Assembly: GCA_905211265.1 (NCBI GenBank)
Contig: CAJMAC010000022.1
Location: forward strand, 1-19,267
Direction: 5' to 3'
Source of the DNA: an uncultured Eubacteriales bacterium
Lineage (GTDB): Bacteria; Bacillota_I; Bacilli_A; RF39; UBA660
Length of the DNA stretch: 19,267 nt
Shown: positions 1-6,826 of the stretch, piece after piece
Layout of the letters: each line of letters opens with the position of its first letter
Position numbering within the stretch: the first letter of the stretch is position 1
Position numbers and translations under genes: made by a program
The notes under the pieces: model-generated
Told to the model about the DNA's origin: nothing
Seen by the model: only the letters and a program-made list of their open reading frames with translations
The model's database searches: none

Positions 1-1136
1 TAAATTCAAGTACAGGTATTTATACAATAAATAATATAACTGAGAATAAAGAATGCAATTTAACGTTAAAAGAGGATGGGCCAATTAAAAAAGGAAGTTT
101 AGCAGATCATATAATAACTACTTACACTTCAAATAATGCTGTTAGTACAAGAACTGATTTTTCTAATGTATTTACTGAAACAAATGATAAAATATATACT
201 ACAAATAAAACTGAAGATGGTAGTACTGTATATTATTATGCAGGAAACACTACACATAACTGGGTATTATTTGGTGGGTTTTATTGGAGAATTATTCGTA
301 CAAATGAAGATGGAAGTGTGAGAATGCTTTATTCAGGAACAAGTCATGATACTATAGAGGCATATATAGATTCCTACATTGCTTTTAATGATAGTTCATA
401 TGATCAAATGTATGTTGGGTATATGTATGGTACAACTGGTAGTTTAGACAATAATAGAACTAATACAACATCTAGTACAATAAAACAGAGTATAGATAAT
501 TGGTATTTTAATAATCTTTTATCTGATTATGATAAATATGTTAGCAAAACAGCTATATATTGTAATGATAGAAGTATAGGAACTGGAACATATAATTCTT
601 CTTCAGTTGTTTTTGCAACTTATACTAGATTATATGTATATAAATTACCATCATATAAATGTGGTGCCAATACTAATGATGGGTTATTTGAAACTACGCA
701 AGCGATAGCAGATAAATTTTCTTCAAGTGAAACAAATGGAGGAAATGGAAAACTAAAATGTTCTGGAAATACTTCTAAAAATTGTCCGATAGCATTGATA
801 ACTGCTGATGAAATATCATTTGCAGGCGGTATGAACAATACTAGTAATTCTTCAGCGTGGTATTATGTAAATAGTTCTGATAGTTCAATCACTGGAAATA
901 TTAATTGGTATACAATGAGCCCTGCTATGAAAAATGGTTCAAATTTTAATGGTTGGTATGTTACATGTTATGGTTATTCTCCTGGTCAATTGCAAACATA
1001 TACAATTGCTTCACGTATGGGGGTTCGTCCTGTTTTATCATTAAAATCCTGTGTTAAATATTCAAGTGGTGATGGCACTCCTACTAATCCATATACAGTT
1101 ACTATTGATGATGACTGTGCTAGCAAAGAAAATTAA
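1..1136 (+). CDS. Surface/secreted protein with DUF6273-like C-terminal domain, 5' end missing
   Basis: The reading frame is open from the first bases (first full codon at 3) to TAA at 1134-1136, so this is the C-terminal part (377 codons visible) of a larger protein. It is rich in Asn, Ser, Thr, Gly and Tyr, as extracellular proteins of AT-rich Firmicutes often are. A segment reading WVLFGGFYWRIIRTNEDGS is encoded near 260-317. The C-terminus has NWYTMSPAMKNGS, then GVRPVLSLK and a GDGTPTNPY tail. That arrangement (a Trp/Ser-Pro block followed by GVRP) is what I associate with DUF6273 and related formylglycine-enzyme/lectin-like folds on gut bacterial surfaces. Internal cysteines (CNDR, KCGA, KCSG, NCPI, SCVK, DDCA) may form disulfides. 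The signal peptide and any anchor would lie upstream of the window. Secretion and adhesion or ligand binding are inferred. An internal ATG at 324 is not the start. No clear terminator follows. Confidence 0.72.
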   Translation, partial: NSSTGIYTINNITENKECNLTLKEDGPIKKGSLADHIITTYTSNNAVSTRTDFSNVFTETNDKIYTTNKTEDGSTVYYYAGNTTHNWVLFGGFYWRIIRTNEDGSVRMLYSGTSHDTIEAYIDSYIAFNDSSYDQMYVGYMYGTTGSLDNNRTNTTSSTIKQSIDNWYFNNLLSDYDKYVSKTAIYCNDRSIGTGTYNSSSVVFATYTRLYVYKLPSYKCGANTNDGLFETTQAIADKFSSSETNGGNGKLKCSGNTSKNCPIALITADEISFAGGMNNTSNSSAWYYVNSSDSSITGNINWYTMSPAMKNGSNFNGWYVTCYGYSPGQLQTYTIASRMGVRPVLSLKSCVKYSSGDGTPTNPYTVTIDDDCASKEN

Positions 1137-1154
1137 AAAAGTACATTAAATCTA

Positions 1155-1183
1155 TTGACAAAACATAGTATTTATAATATATT
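1155..1183 (+). promoter_or_regulatory. Sigma-A-type promoter for the ABC exporter operon
   Basis: TTGACA (1155-1160) is a perfect -35 box. After a 17-bp spacer comes TATATT (1178-1183), 5 of 6 matches to the -10 consensus. A TATAAT also sits at 1173-1178 but its spacing is only 12 bp. Transcription would begin near 1190 and read about 95 nt of leader before the ATPase gene. Confidence 0.7.
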
Positions 1184-1234
1184 TAATATGACGTTAGCGA
1201 AGAATATTATCTTATTATAGTTTACAAGATGAAT

Positions 1235-1258
1235 CTACATAGAAATATGTAGTTTTTT
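1235..1258 (+). terminator. Leader hairpin with U-run (attenuator-like) before the ABC operon
   Basis: CTACATA (1235-1241) pairs perfectly with TATGTAG (1246-1252) around a GAAA tetraloop. Six T residues (1253-1258) follow at once. This is the form of a small intrinsic terminator, and it lies downstream of the promoter at 1155-1183 and upstream of the ribosome binding site at 1270-1278. It could therefore stop transcription of the exporter conditionally. The stem is short and AT-rich, and I see no obvious competing antiterminator, so regulation is inferred. Confidence 0.5.
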
Positions 1259-1283
1259 GCGTTGTCAGAAAGGAAGTGAAATT

Positions 1284-2264
1284 TTGTCATTCATCAAAGT
1301 AAAAAACATTACAAAAACTTTTAAAGTAGCAAAGAGAAATAGTGGACTAAAAGCTGCTTTAAAATCATTTTTCAAAAGAGAATATGTTTACATAGATGCA
1401 GTAAAAAATATATCTTTTGAAATTAAGAAAGGAGAGATTGTAGGTTACATAGGTCCAAATGGTGCAGGAAAATCTACGACAATAAAAATGTTAAGTGGAA
1501 TTCTTACACCAACAAAAGGCAGTATCATTGTAGATGGACAAGATCCTGTTAAAGATAGAATTAAATATGTATCTAAAATAGGAGTAGTCTTTGGTTCAAG
1601 GAGTCAATTATCTTGGGATATACCTGCGGAAGATACTTTTGATTTACTAAAAGATATTTATAAATTAGATAAAGATGAGTATCTTAAAACAAAAGAATAT
1701 CTAGTTAATTTACTAAACATAAGTGAAATAATAAAGAAACCTGTTAGAACACTTAGTTTAGGAGAAAGAATGAGATGTGAAATAGCAGCATCACTACTTC
1801 ATAAACCAGAAATATTATTTCTAGATGAGCCAACAATTGGACTTGATGCAATAAGTAAAAAAATAGTAAGAGATTTTATAAAGAAAATAAATAAAGAAAA
1901 TCATGTTACTATAATATTAACTACTCACGATATGCAAGATATTGCTTCACTTGCTAAAAGAATTATCTTAATAGGTAAAGGACAAATACTATATGATGGA
2001 AGTTTAAAGAAATTAAATAGTATTTATGGAAATTACAAAAAAGTCAAAATATATACTAATGAACTAATTGATATTAAATCAAAAGGTATAATAAGTAGAG
2101 AAAAACAAACAGATGGTTATAAATTTGTAGTAGATTCGAATATAATAACGGTATCAGAATTTATAAATAATATAACTAAAAAATATAAAATAGAGGATAT
2201 TGATATTGATAACCCTAGTATTGATGATGTAATAATTAGATTATATGAGGATTATAAATTATGA
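1284..2264 (+). CDS. ABC-2 type exporter, ATP-binding protein (COG4586-like)
   Basis: ATPase of an ABC exporter, 326 residues from the chosen start. Walker A is GPNGAGKST at about residues 57-65, the signature is LSLGE at 157-161 (non-canonical, usual LSGGQ), Walker B is ILFLDEP at 177-183, and the H-loop is LTTHD around 215. The insertion after the Q-loop region (GSRSQLSWDIPAEDTF) is characteristic of the NatA-like COG4586 subgroup that pairs with two separate permeases. A TTG start at 1284 is chosen because AGGAAGTG (1271-1278) lies about 6 nt upstream. An earlier in-frame TTG at 1257 falls inside the U-run of the leader hairpin and lacks a binding site. The stop overlaps the ATG of the next gene (ATGA at 2261-2264), indicating translational coupling. 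The substrate is unknown; relatives are annotated as drug, lipid or unspecified exporters. Confidence 0.9.
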   Translation: MSFIKVKNITKTFKVAKRNSGLKAALKSFFKREYVYIDAVKNISFEIKKGEIVGYIGPNGAGKSTTIKMLSGILTPTKGSIIVDGQDPVKDRIKYVSKIGVVFGSRSQLSWDIPAEDTFDLLKDIYKLDKDEYLKTKEYLVNLLNISEIIKKPVRTLSLGERMRCEIAASLLHKPEILFLDEPTIGLDAISKKIVRDFIKKINKENHVTIILTTHDMQDIASLAKRIILIGKGQILYDGSLKKLNSIYGNYKKVKIYTNELIDIKSKGIISREKQTDGYKFVVDSNIITVSEFINNITKKYKIEDIDIDNPSIDDVIIRLYEDYKL

Positions 2265-3064
2265 GGATGTACATTAGTTATTTTAAGTTAAGATTCATAA
2301 CTAATTTACAATATCGAGCAGATGCTCTAGCAGGTATAGCAACTCAAATATTTTTTGGATTAATATTTACAATGATTTATATAGCATTTTATGAAAGCGG
2401 AGGAAATAATATACCATTAAAACTTCAAGAAACAATAACTTATGTTTGGTTACAGCAAGCATTCTTTGCATTAATATTTCCTTATGAAAAAGATCAAGAA
2501 TTATTAAATATTATATCAAATGGTAATTTAGCTTATGAATTAATTAGACCACAAAATTTCTATTTTAAATGGTATATAAAAATGATATCTAAAAAGATGG
2601 TAGCAACATTACTTAGATTTATGCCTGTATTAATTCTAGCATTCTTATTACCTGAACCATTTAAGATGACATTACCTTATAGTATACCTAATTTTATAAT
2701 GTTTGTTATATCTTTATTCTTAGGATTATTATTAGTATCATCTTTAAATTTAATTGTACATATTTTAACAATGTTTACTTTAGATGGCAAAGGTTCAATA
2801 ACTATGTATGGAGTAGTTGCAGAAACATTTATGGGTTCAATTGTACCATTACCATTCTTACCAATATGGATGCAAAAAATAGGTAACTTTTTACCATTTA
2901 AATATATTGGAGACTTTCCATTTAGAATATACTCTAACAGTATTACATTATCTTATGGATATAAATTATTAATAGGATCATTTATCTGGATAATAATACT
3001 TAATTTAATAGGATTATTTATATCTAAAATAGCATTAAGAAAAGCGGTGATTCAAGGTGGTTAA
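2261..3064 (+). CDS. ABC-2 family permease, first subunit
   Basis: Integral membrane subunit of the exporter, 267 residues. Hydrophobic spans are visible at about residues 22-44, 55-75, 110-130, 140-172 and 235-258. The C-terminal motif FKYIGDFPFRIYSN is typical of the COG4587/ABC2_membrane permeases that accompany COG4586 ATPases. The ATG overlaps the ATPase stop by 4 nt, and TGAGGA (2246-2251) supplies a ribosome binding site 9 nt upstream. Another in-frame ATG at 2267 is possible but too close to GAGG. It should form a heteromeric channel with the following permease. No residue reveals the substrate. Confidence 0.87.
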   Translation: MRMYISYFKLRFITNLQYRADALAGIATQIFFGLIFTMIYIAFYESGGNNIPLKLQETITYVWLQQAFFALIFPYEKDQELLNIISNGNLAYELIRPQNFYFKWYIKMISKKMVATLLRFMPVLILAFLLPEPFKMTLPYSIPNFIMFVISLFLGLLLVSSLNLIVHILTMFTLDGKGSITMYGVVAETFMGSIVPLPFLPIWMQKIGNFLPFKYIGDFPFRIYSNSITLSYGYKLLIGSFIWIIILNLIGLFISKIALRKAVIQGG

Positions 3065-3071
3065 ATTATAT

Positions 3072-3836
3072 ATGAAACACATGTCATTAATGTTAAAAAA
3101 AGAATTAGAATATAAAATATCTTTTATCTTAAGTTTTATTAGTCAAATAGGAATATTCTTTAGTTATTATTTTATGACAATAACATTATTTCAAAAATTT
3201 GATAATATCAAAGGATTTAATGTATATGAAGTGTTACTTTGTTTTTCAATAATAAACTTTGGATTTTCATTCAATGAAATATTTTTTAGAGGAGTAGATA
3301 AATTTGAAAAATTAATTATTGATGGCTCATTAGATAGATTATTACTTAGACCAAGAAATGTCTTATTTCAAGTAATGTGTAATGAAATGGATTTTATTAA
3401 AGTTGCTAGAATATTACAATCATTAATAGTATTTTTTATAGCAATATCAAACCTAAATATAAATTTTAACTTAACAAATATTTTACTTATAATAGCAATG
3501 TTTATAAGTTCAATTATATTATTCTTTGGACTATTTCTTTTAATGGCATCATATTGTTTCATAACAGTACATGGACTAGAAGTAAAAAATGTCTTAACAG
3601 ATGGTGGAAAAAATATGGCACAATATCCAATAGGAATATTTAAAAAAGGATTTATCTTTATATTTAGTTTTATAATACCTTATGCTTCGGTTAATTATTA
3701 TCCATTACTATATTTACTTGGTAAATCAAATAATATATTATACTTATTTTCTCCAATACTAGTTATAATTTACTTAATACCTTGCATTATAGCATTTAAT
3801 ATAGGATTAAAACATTATACAAGTACGGGATCTTAA
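3072..3836 (+). CDS. ABC-2 family permease, second subunit (ABC2_membrane_6-like)
   Basis: Second transmembrane subunit, 254 residues, with about six hydrophobic segments. The conserved block VLTDGGKNMAQYPIGIFKK and the later PYASVNYYPLLYLLGK match the PF06182/COG3694 permease pattern. ATG 3072 is preferred because AAGGTGG (3054-3060) sits 11 nt upstream. An in-frame GTG at 3057 would lie inside that binding site. The gene overlaps or abuts the upstream permease stop (3062-3064), completing an ATPase-permease-permease operon. It probably works as an obligate heterodimer with the preceding gene product. Confidence 0.87.
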   Translation: MKHMSLMLKKELEYKISFILSFISQIGIFFSYYFMTITLFQKFDNIKGFNVYEVLLCFSIINFGFSFNEIFFRGVDKFEKLIIDGSLDRLLLRPRNVLFQVMCNEMDFIKVARILQSLIVFFIAISNLNINFNLTNILLIIAMFISSIILFFGLFLLMASYCFITVHGLEVKNVLTDGGKNMAQYPIGIFKKGFIFIFSFIIPYASVNYYPLLYLLGKSNNILYLFSPILVIIYLIPCIIAFNIGLKHYTSTGS

Positions 3837-3862
3837 AAAAATGAAATAAATTAAACAAAAAA

Positions 3863-3903
3863 TATTACAGGTTAGTTAGATTAATTCTAACTAGCTTGTA
3901 ATA
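3863..3903. other. Long 18-bp hairpin between operons; terminator polarity only on the minus strand
   Basis: Bases 3863-3880 pair with 3886-3903 almost throughout (two G-U pairs) around a 5-nt TTAAT loop. The + strand is followed by ATAAAATTA with no U-run. On the minus strand the hairpin would be followed by TATTTTTTGTTT. It may protect the 3' end of the exporter mRNA, terminate antisense transcription, or terminate weakly on the + strand. Confidence 0.6.
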
Positions 3904-3928
3904 AAATTATAAAAGAAAGGAATTGATT

Positions 3929-4264
3929 ATGAATACAAAAGAATATTTAAATAAAATAATTGAAATAAAAATAGATAGACCACTAGGAAGTACACATCCT
4001 AAACATAAATTCTATTATCCAGTTAATTATGGATATGTAGAAAATACTATAAGTGGAGATGGTGAAGAATTAGATGCTTATTTACTTGGAGTGTTTGATC
4101 CGGTAGATACATTTAAAGGAAAAGTAATAGCAATAATTCATAGACTTAATGATAATGATGATAAGTTAGTAGTAGTACCAGAAAATGTTAACTACACTAA
4201 TGATCAAATAAAAGCCTTAACAGAATTTCAAGAAAAATATTTTGAAAGTGTTATATGGAGATAA
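3929..4264 (+). CDS. Short inorganic pyrophosphatase-like protein (family I fold)
   Basis: 111 residues, much shorter than ordinary bacterial pyrophosphatases (about 175). The core YPVNYGYVENTISGDGEELDAY aligns with the family I signature, in which E. coli has YPCNYGY and then DGDPVD. Here the metal-binding Asp trio reads D-G-E-E-L-D, so the middle Asp is Glu. Later DDKLVVVPEN resembles the E. coli EDAKLVAVP region carrying another Asp and Lys. The N-terminal segment that normally gives the first Glu/Lys pair is absent or compressed into EIKIDRPLGS. Short homologs of this type occur in Firmicutes; whether they hydrolyse PPi is unclear to me. ATG 3929 is chosen over TTG 3923 because AGAAAGG (3914-3920) is ideally placed. 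It is first in the run of coupled genes to 6531. Confidence 0.75.
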   Translation: MNTKEYLNKIIEIKIDRPLGSTHPKHKFYYPVNYGYVENTISGDGEELDAYLLGVFDPVDTFKGKVIAIIHRLNDNDDKLVVVPENVNYTNDQIKALTEFQEKYFESVIWR

Positions 4265-4266
4265 CT

Positions 4267-4851
4267 ATGAATTATGGAAATGAAATAACAGTTAAAGTAA
4301 ATACAACTTATGATAAATTACATGATATTTTACTTAAAAATAATTTTATAATAAAAGAAGAGTATACAGTAAAAGATACTTATATGATAAATAAAGAAAT
4401 AAATATAACTAAATTAAATGATTTAGAAGTATTAAAACAATGTATTTTAGTTAGAGATGTTGTAGATATAGAAAAATCATTAGTTTATAAAAATAAGGAA
4501 TATGATAGTGAAGGTAATATAATTAAGCAATCTAAAATTAAATGTCCTATATTAGATATAGAAAAAGGAATTAAATTTATGGAAGAAATTAATTATATAA
4601 AATTATTTAATATTATAGATAAATGTATAGTATATGTAAATAATGATAATGAATTAGTGGTAGAACTAGTTAATGATAAATATGTTTTAATAGAATTAGA
4701 ATCTAATCCTGAATATATTAATAAAAAATATACTTGCTACTTAGATATGATAAATGAATTAAATAGTTATAATCTACCTATAGATAAAACTAATTATTTT
4801 GTAAAAAAAGCAGTATTAGTATTAAATGATACAGTTAGGAGTAACAAATGA
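4267..4851 (+). CDS. CYTH-domain protein (triphosphate tunnel fold), divergent
   Basis: About 194 residues from ATG 4267, placed after GGAG (4257-4260); an upstream in-frame ATG at 4255 lies inside the preceding gene. The N-terminal strand EITVKV resembles the alternating-charge ExExK signature of CYTH proteins. It is followed by a helix (YDKLHDILLKNNF) and the strand pair KEEYTVKDTYM, then a DSEGNIIKQSKIKCPI strand and a late V-V-E-L-V... V-L-I-E-L-E pair, all in CYTH order. The ExExK motif is incomplete (Lys kept, middle Glu replaced by Thr), so catalysis is uncertain. CYTH enzymes act on triphosphate compounds (thiamine triphosphate, tripolyphosphate) or make cAMP, and the neighbouring pyrophosphatase-like gene would suit phosphate chemistry. 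The stop overlaps the next ATG (ATGA). Confidence 0.68.
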   Translation: MNYGNEITVKVNTTYDKLHDILLKNNFIIKEEYTVKDTYMINKEINITKLNDLEVLKQCILVRDVVDIEKSLVYKNKEYDSEGNIIKQSKIKCPILDIEKGIKFMEEINYIKLFNIIDKCIVYVNNDNELVVELVNDKYVLIELESNPEYINKKYTCYLDMINELNSYNLPIDKTNYFVKKAVLVLNDTVRSNK

Positions 4852-5333
4852 AAATAATAGAATATGAAGATAAATATCTAGAAGATGTAAGAAATCTACT
4901 AGTAGAATTAGAAGAATATATAGTATCAATTGATAAAGATAATTTAGATATAGTACATCCTGATTATAGAGAAAAAATGGCAATTAGAGATTTAAAAGAA
5001 GTAAAAGAAAATAATGGTAAATGTTATTTAGCTTTAGAAGAAAATAAAGTGGTAGGATTAATTATGGGTTGTATTTTTCCATATGATGAATATGACTATT
5101 TAGATTATAAATGTCCTTTAAGAGGAGAAATAACAGAACTTATTGTATCAAATAAAGTAAGAAGTAAAGGTATAGGACAAGCATTAATGAATAGTCTAGA
5201 AGAATATTTTAAAAATTGTGGTTGTAAATATGTAATTGTAGATGTATTTGCTTATAATGATAATGGAATAAATTTTTATAGTAAGTCATGTTATCATAGT
5301 AGGATGCACACAATGATAAAGGAGATAAAATGA
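4848..5333 (+). CDS. GNAT-family N-acetyltransferase
   Basis: 161 residues with the complete GNAT arrangement. The beta-4 strand ITELIVSNKV leads into the acetyl-CoA pyrophosphate loop RSKGIG (residues 105-110) and the helix QALMNSLEEYF. Then come YVIVDVFAYNDNGINFY, where the Asn and Tyr are typical of motif B, and a C-terminal strand. It transfers an acetyl group from acetyl-CoA to an amine; the acceptor cannot be deduced. The start ATG overlaps the CYTH stop by 4 nt and the stop TGA overlaps the next ATG, so the three genes are probably translationally coupled. Confidence 0.88.
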   Translation: MKIIEYEDKYLEDVRNLLVELEEYIVSIDKDNLDIVHPDYREKMAIRDLKEVKENNGKCYLALEENKVVGLIMGCIFPYDEYDYLDYKCPLRGEITELIVSNKVRSKGIGQALMNSLEEYFKNCGCKYVIVDVFAYNDNGINFYSKSCYHSRMHTMIKEIK

Positions 5334-5830
5334 TTAAATTAAATGAATTAAAATGTATAAATGAAAATATAGACTTAAATAAATATATTTTATTTAGAGA
5401 TAGAGTTAAAAGTAATATGGAACATCCTGAATGGCTTGGAGATTTTTCATATGATGAATTACTAAGTGTTATAAATAATAATGGAAGAATATGGTTATAT
5501 AAATTAAATAATAATAATGTATGTTCAATGATGGTAATACCTAGTACTGAAAAAAATATGAATAAATTTAAATTAGATTTAGACTATAATAAAGTAATAG
5601 ATTATGGTCCAATGTTTGTAGATTATAACTATATAGGTAATAATTTACAATATCAAATGTTACAAGTATTAGATAATTATTCTATTAATAATAATTATAC
5701 TTATGCTTTAGTAACAATACATCCAGATAATATATATTCAATTAAAAATATTTTAAAAGATAACTTTGAATTAATTAATACGATAGAATTAAAAAGAGGA
5801 ACAAGAAATATTTACTTAAAGAAATTATAA
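5330..5830 (+). CDS. Divergent GNAT-like protein
   Basis: 166 residues. The C-terminal half reads like a GNAT core: strand VIDYGPMFVDYNYIG, helix LQYQMLQVLDNYS, strand YTYALVTIHPDN, then a helix and FELINTIELKRG. The acetyl-CoA loop is degenerate: the usual R/QxxGxG is replaced by YIGNNLQ. It may be an acetyltransferase with altered cofactor contacts or an inactive partner of the preceding GNAT. ATG overlaps the upstream stop (ATGA at 5330-5333). It ends just before a strong ribosome binding site (AAGGAGGTAAG, 5829-5839) that serves the short ORF described next. Confidence 0.62.
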   Translation: MIKLNELKCINENIDLNKYILFRDRVKSNMEHPEWLGDFSYDELLSVINNNGRIWLYKLNNNNVCSMMVIPSTEKNMNKFKLDLDYNKVIDYGPMFVDYNYIGNNLQYQMLQVLDNYSINNNYTYALVTIHPDNIYSIKNILKDNFELINTIELKRGTRNIYLKKL

Positions 5831-5840
5831 GGAGGTAAGT

Positions 5841-5897
5841 ATGGAATATTTAGATTTATATGATATAGTAAGAAAGAAGGAAAATAATGAAAATTAA
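5841..5897 (+). pseudogene. 18-codon ORF, probable N-terminal remnant of a Nudix gene
   Basis: This ORF encodes MEYLDLYDIVRKKENNEN and then TAA (5895-5897). It has the strongest ribosome binding site in this cluster (GGAGG at 5831-5835, 5 nt before ATG). Its first eight residues, MEYLDLYD, are how many Nudix hydrolases of the isopentenyl-diphosphate-isomerase-like group begin, but the rest of a Nudix domain is absent. The ORF overlaps the ATG of the next gene (5887) by 11 nt in another frame. It is either a relic left by an internal deletion or a maintained leader peptide that couples translation to the peptidase. The Nudix origin is inferred from a short match. Confidence 0.5.
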
Positions 5898-6531
5898 TTA
5901 TTTATTCAGTGGACTTGACAAAGTAAATGGATTTACAAGTAAGCAAAAAGAATTATTAAAGAAAGATATAAAAGAAAAAAGTAATATAACTTTTATAGCA
6001 TCTTCATTTAATAATCCTGAAAGAAATGATATGAAACATAAAGAATTAGTAAAAATGTTTAATGATATTAATATAAAATTTAATAATATCTATTTAATAG
6101 ATGAAATAGTTAATAGTAATAAAGCGAAAGAATTAATTAATAATTCTGATATTATATTTTTAATGGGAGGAGATCCTAAAAGTGAAATGGATTCATTAAT
6201 AGAGTATGATTTAATTAATGTAATAAAAAATATGGAAGGTATAATAATTGGAGTAAGCGCAGGATCAATGAATCAAACTACGAATGTTATTTATAAAGAT
6301 GAAATAGATAATAGTATTTTAGTTAAATATAAAGGTTTAGGATTCTTTGATACAAATATTTATCCTCATGTAGATATAAATAATAAAGATTATTTACAAG
6401 AAATATTTGAAGTATCAAAATATGAAAAAATATTATGTTTACCAGAAAATTCATTTATAAGAATAGAAAATGATAATATAAATATATATGGAGATTATTA
6501 TTATATAGAATATAATTCTAATAATTTATAA
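5887..6531 (+). CDS. Peptidase S51 (peptidase E-like), class I glutamine amidotransferase-like fold
   Basis: 214 residues. The nucleophile-elbow motif GVSAGS (residues 122-127) places the probable catalytic Ser at 124, the strand DIIFLMGGDP (88-97) is the conserved oxyanion-side loop, and GLGFFDTNIYPHVD supplies His161. This arrangement is that of S51 enzymes, which cleave after N-terminal Asp or handle cyanophycin-type peptides. A C-terminal GDYYYIEYN strand closes the fold. AAGAAGG (5874-5880) provides a binding site 6 nt before ATG 5887. The start lies within the short ORF at 5841-5897. It is the last gene of the small-enzyme cluster, followed by terminators. It is cytosolic, with no signal peptide. 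Confidence 0.82.
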   Translation: MKINYLFSGLDKVNGFTSKQKELLKKDIKEKSNITFIASSFNNPERNDMKHKELVKMFNDINIKFNNIYLIDEIVNSNKAKELINNSDIIFLMGGDPKSEMDSLIEYDLINVIKNMEGIIIGVSAGSMNQTTNVIYKDEIDNSILVKYKGLGFFDTNIYPHVDINNKDYLQEIFEVSKYEKILCLPENSFIRIENDNINIYGDYYYIEYNSNNL

Positions 6532-6556
6532 TTATATAAATAATAATTTAATGTAC

Positions 6557-6585
6557 ATTTGTAAATGATATGATACAAATTTTTT
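6557..6585 (+). terminator. Weak AT-rich terminator candidate
   Basis: ATTTGTA (6557-6563) pairs with TACAAAT (6574-6580) around a 10-nt loop and is followed by five T residues. It is the first of two terminator-like hairpins behind the S51 gene. The stem is weak because it is mostly A-T. Confidence 0.35.
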
Positions 6586-6595
6586 GTAAAAATGA

Positions 6596-6618
6596 CTCAA
6601 TTAATATTGAGCTTTTTT
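6596..6618 (+). terminator. Intrinsic terminator of the small-enzyme cluster
   Basis: CTCAAT (6596-6601) pairs with ATTGAG (6606-6611) around a TAAT loop, followed by C and six T residues (6613-6618). It lies 65 nt after the S51 stop and is the better of the two nearby terminators. Confidence 0.65.
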
Positions 6619-6644
6619 CTTTATTTTCGTTTATAATATTCATT

Positions 6645-6712
6645 GTGACTCAAGTCCTTTCGTTTAATATTTTTGGTTCAACTCAATATTATACGACAAG
6701 AGTCACTTTTTT
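6645..6712 (+). ncRNA. Candidate structured small RNA ending in an intrinsic terminator
   Basis: GTGACTC (6645-6651) pairs exactly with GAGTCAC (6700-6706), which is followed by six T residues (6707-6712). Inside this outer helix, 6660-6671 pairs with 6685-6696 with one mismatch (T6664/T6692), leaving a 13-nt apical loop. A TATAAT box at 6632-6637 stands 7 nt before the first base, which fits transcription starting at the foot of the helix. The possible -35 (TTGAGC, 6607-6612) is weak and has a 19-bp spacer. No ORF is present. It could be a free small RNA or a leader fragment of the GH31 mRNA. I recognise no known RNA family. Confidence 0.42.
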
Positions 6713-6746
6713 ATACAAAAATGTATCACATCAATTGTAACACAAC

Positions 6747-6784
6747 AAATAGGTAAAAATATTAAAATACTATTTCTTTTTTTT
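6747..6784 (+). terminator. Hairpin with T8 run just upstream of the GH31 gene
   Basis: AAATAG (6747-6752) pairs with CTATTT (6770-6775), with two extra A-T pairs inside across a bulged G, and C plus eight T residues (6777-6784) follows. If transcription reaches this point from upstream, it would end or attenuate just before the GH31 promoter. The stem is weak. Confidence 0.35.
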
Positions 6785-6792
6785 AATTTCTA

Positions 6793-6801
6793 TGGTAAAA
6801 T
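6793..6801 (+). promoter_or_regulatory. Extended -10 promoter for the GH31 gene
   Basis: TGG-TAAAAT (6793-6801) forms an extended -10 box. A -35 at the expected spacing (TTTCTT, 6773-6778) is poor. The ribosome binding site AAAGGGTGAT (6815-6824) and ATG 6827 follow, implying a leader of about 20 nt. Confidence 0.45.
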
Positions 6802-6826
6802 TATTTATAGAATAAAGGGTGATAGT

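Noticed and set aside
136..321. 61-codon + strand ORF
   Set aside because: It lies in another frame over the continuous frame of the surface protein that is open from the window start, and its product has no recognisable features.
620..838. Minus-strand ORF, and similar ones at 3368-3562, 7399-7611, 10319-10615 and 14136-14330
   Set aside because: All lie antisense within strong + strand genes, lack convincing ribosome binding sites, and their products resemble nothing known.
1173..1178. Perfect TATAAT in the ABC promoter region
   Set aside because: It is only 12 bp from the TTGACA box; TATATT at 1178-1183 gives the correct 17-bp spacing.
1188..1220. Possible 10-residue leader peptide before the ABC operon
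   Set aside because: Its ATG lies at or before the likely transcription start and has no ribosome binding site.
2262..2264. Mycoplasma-type genetic code (TGA as Trp)
   Set aside because: TGA ends several genes exactly at coupled ATGA junctions (2264, 4851, 5333), and tryptophans are TGG.
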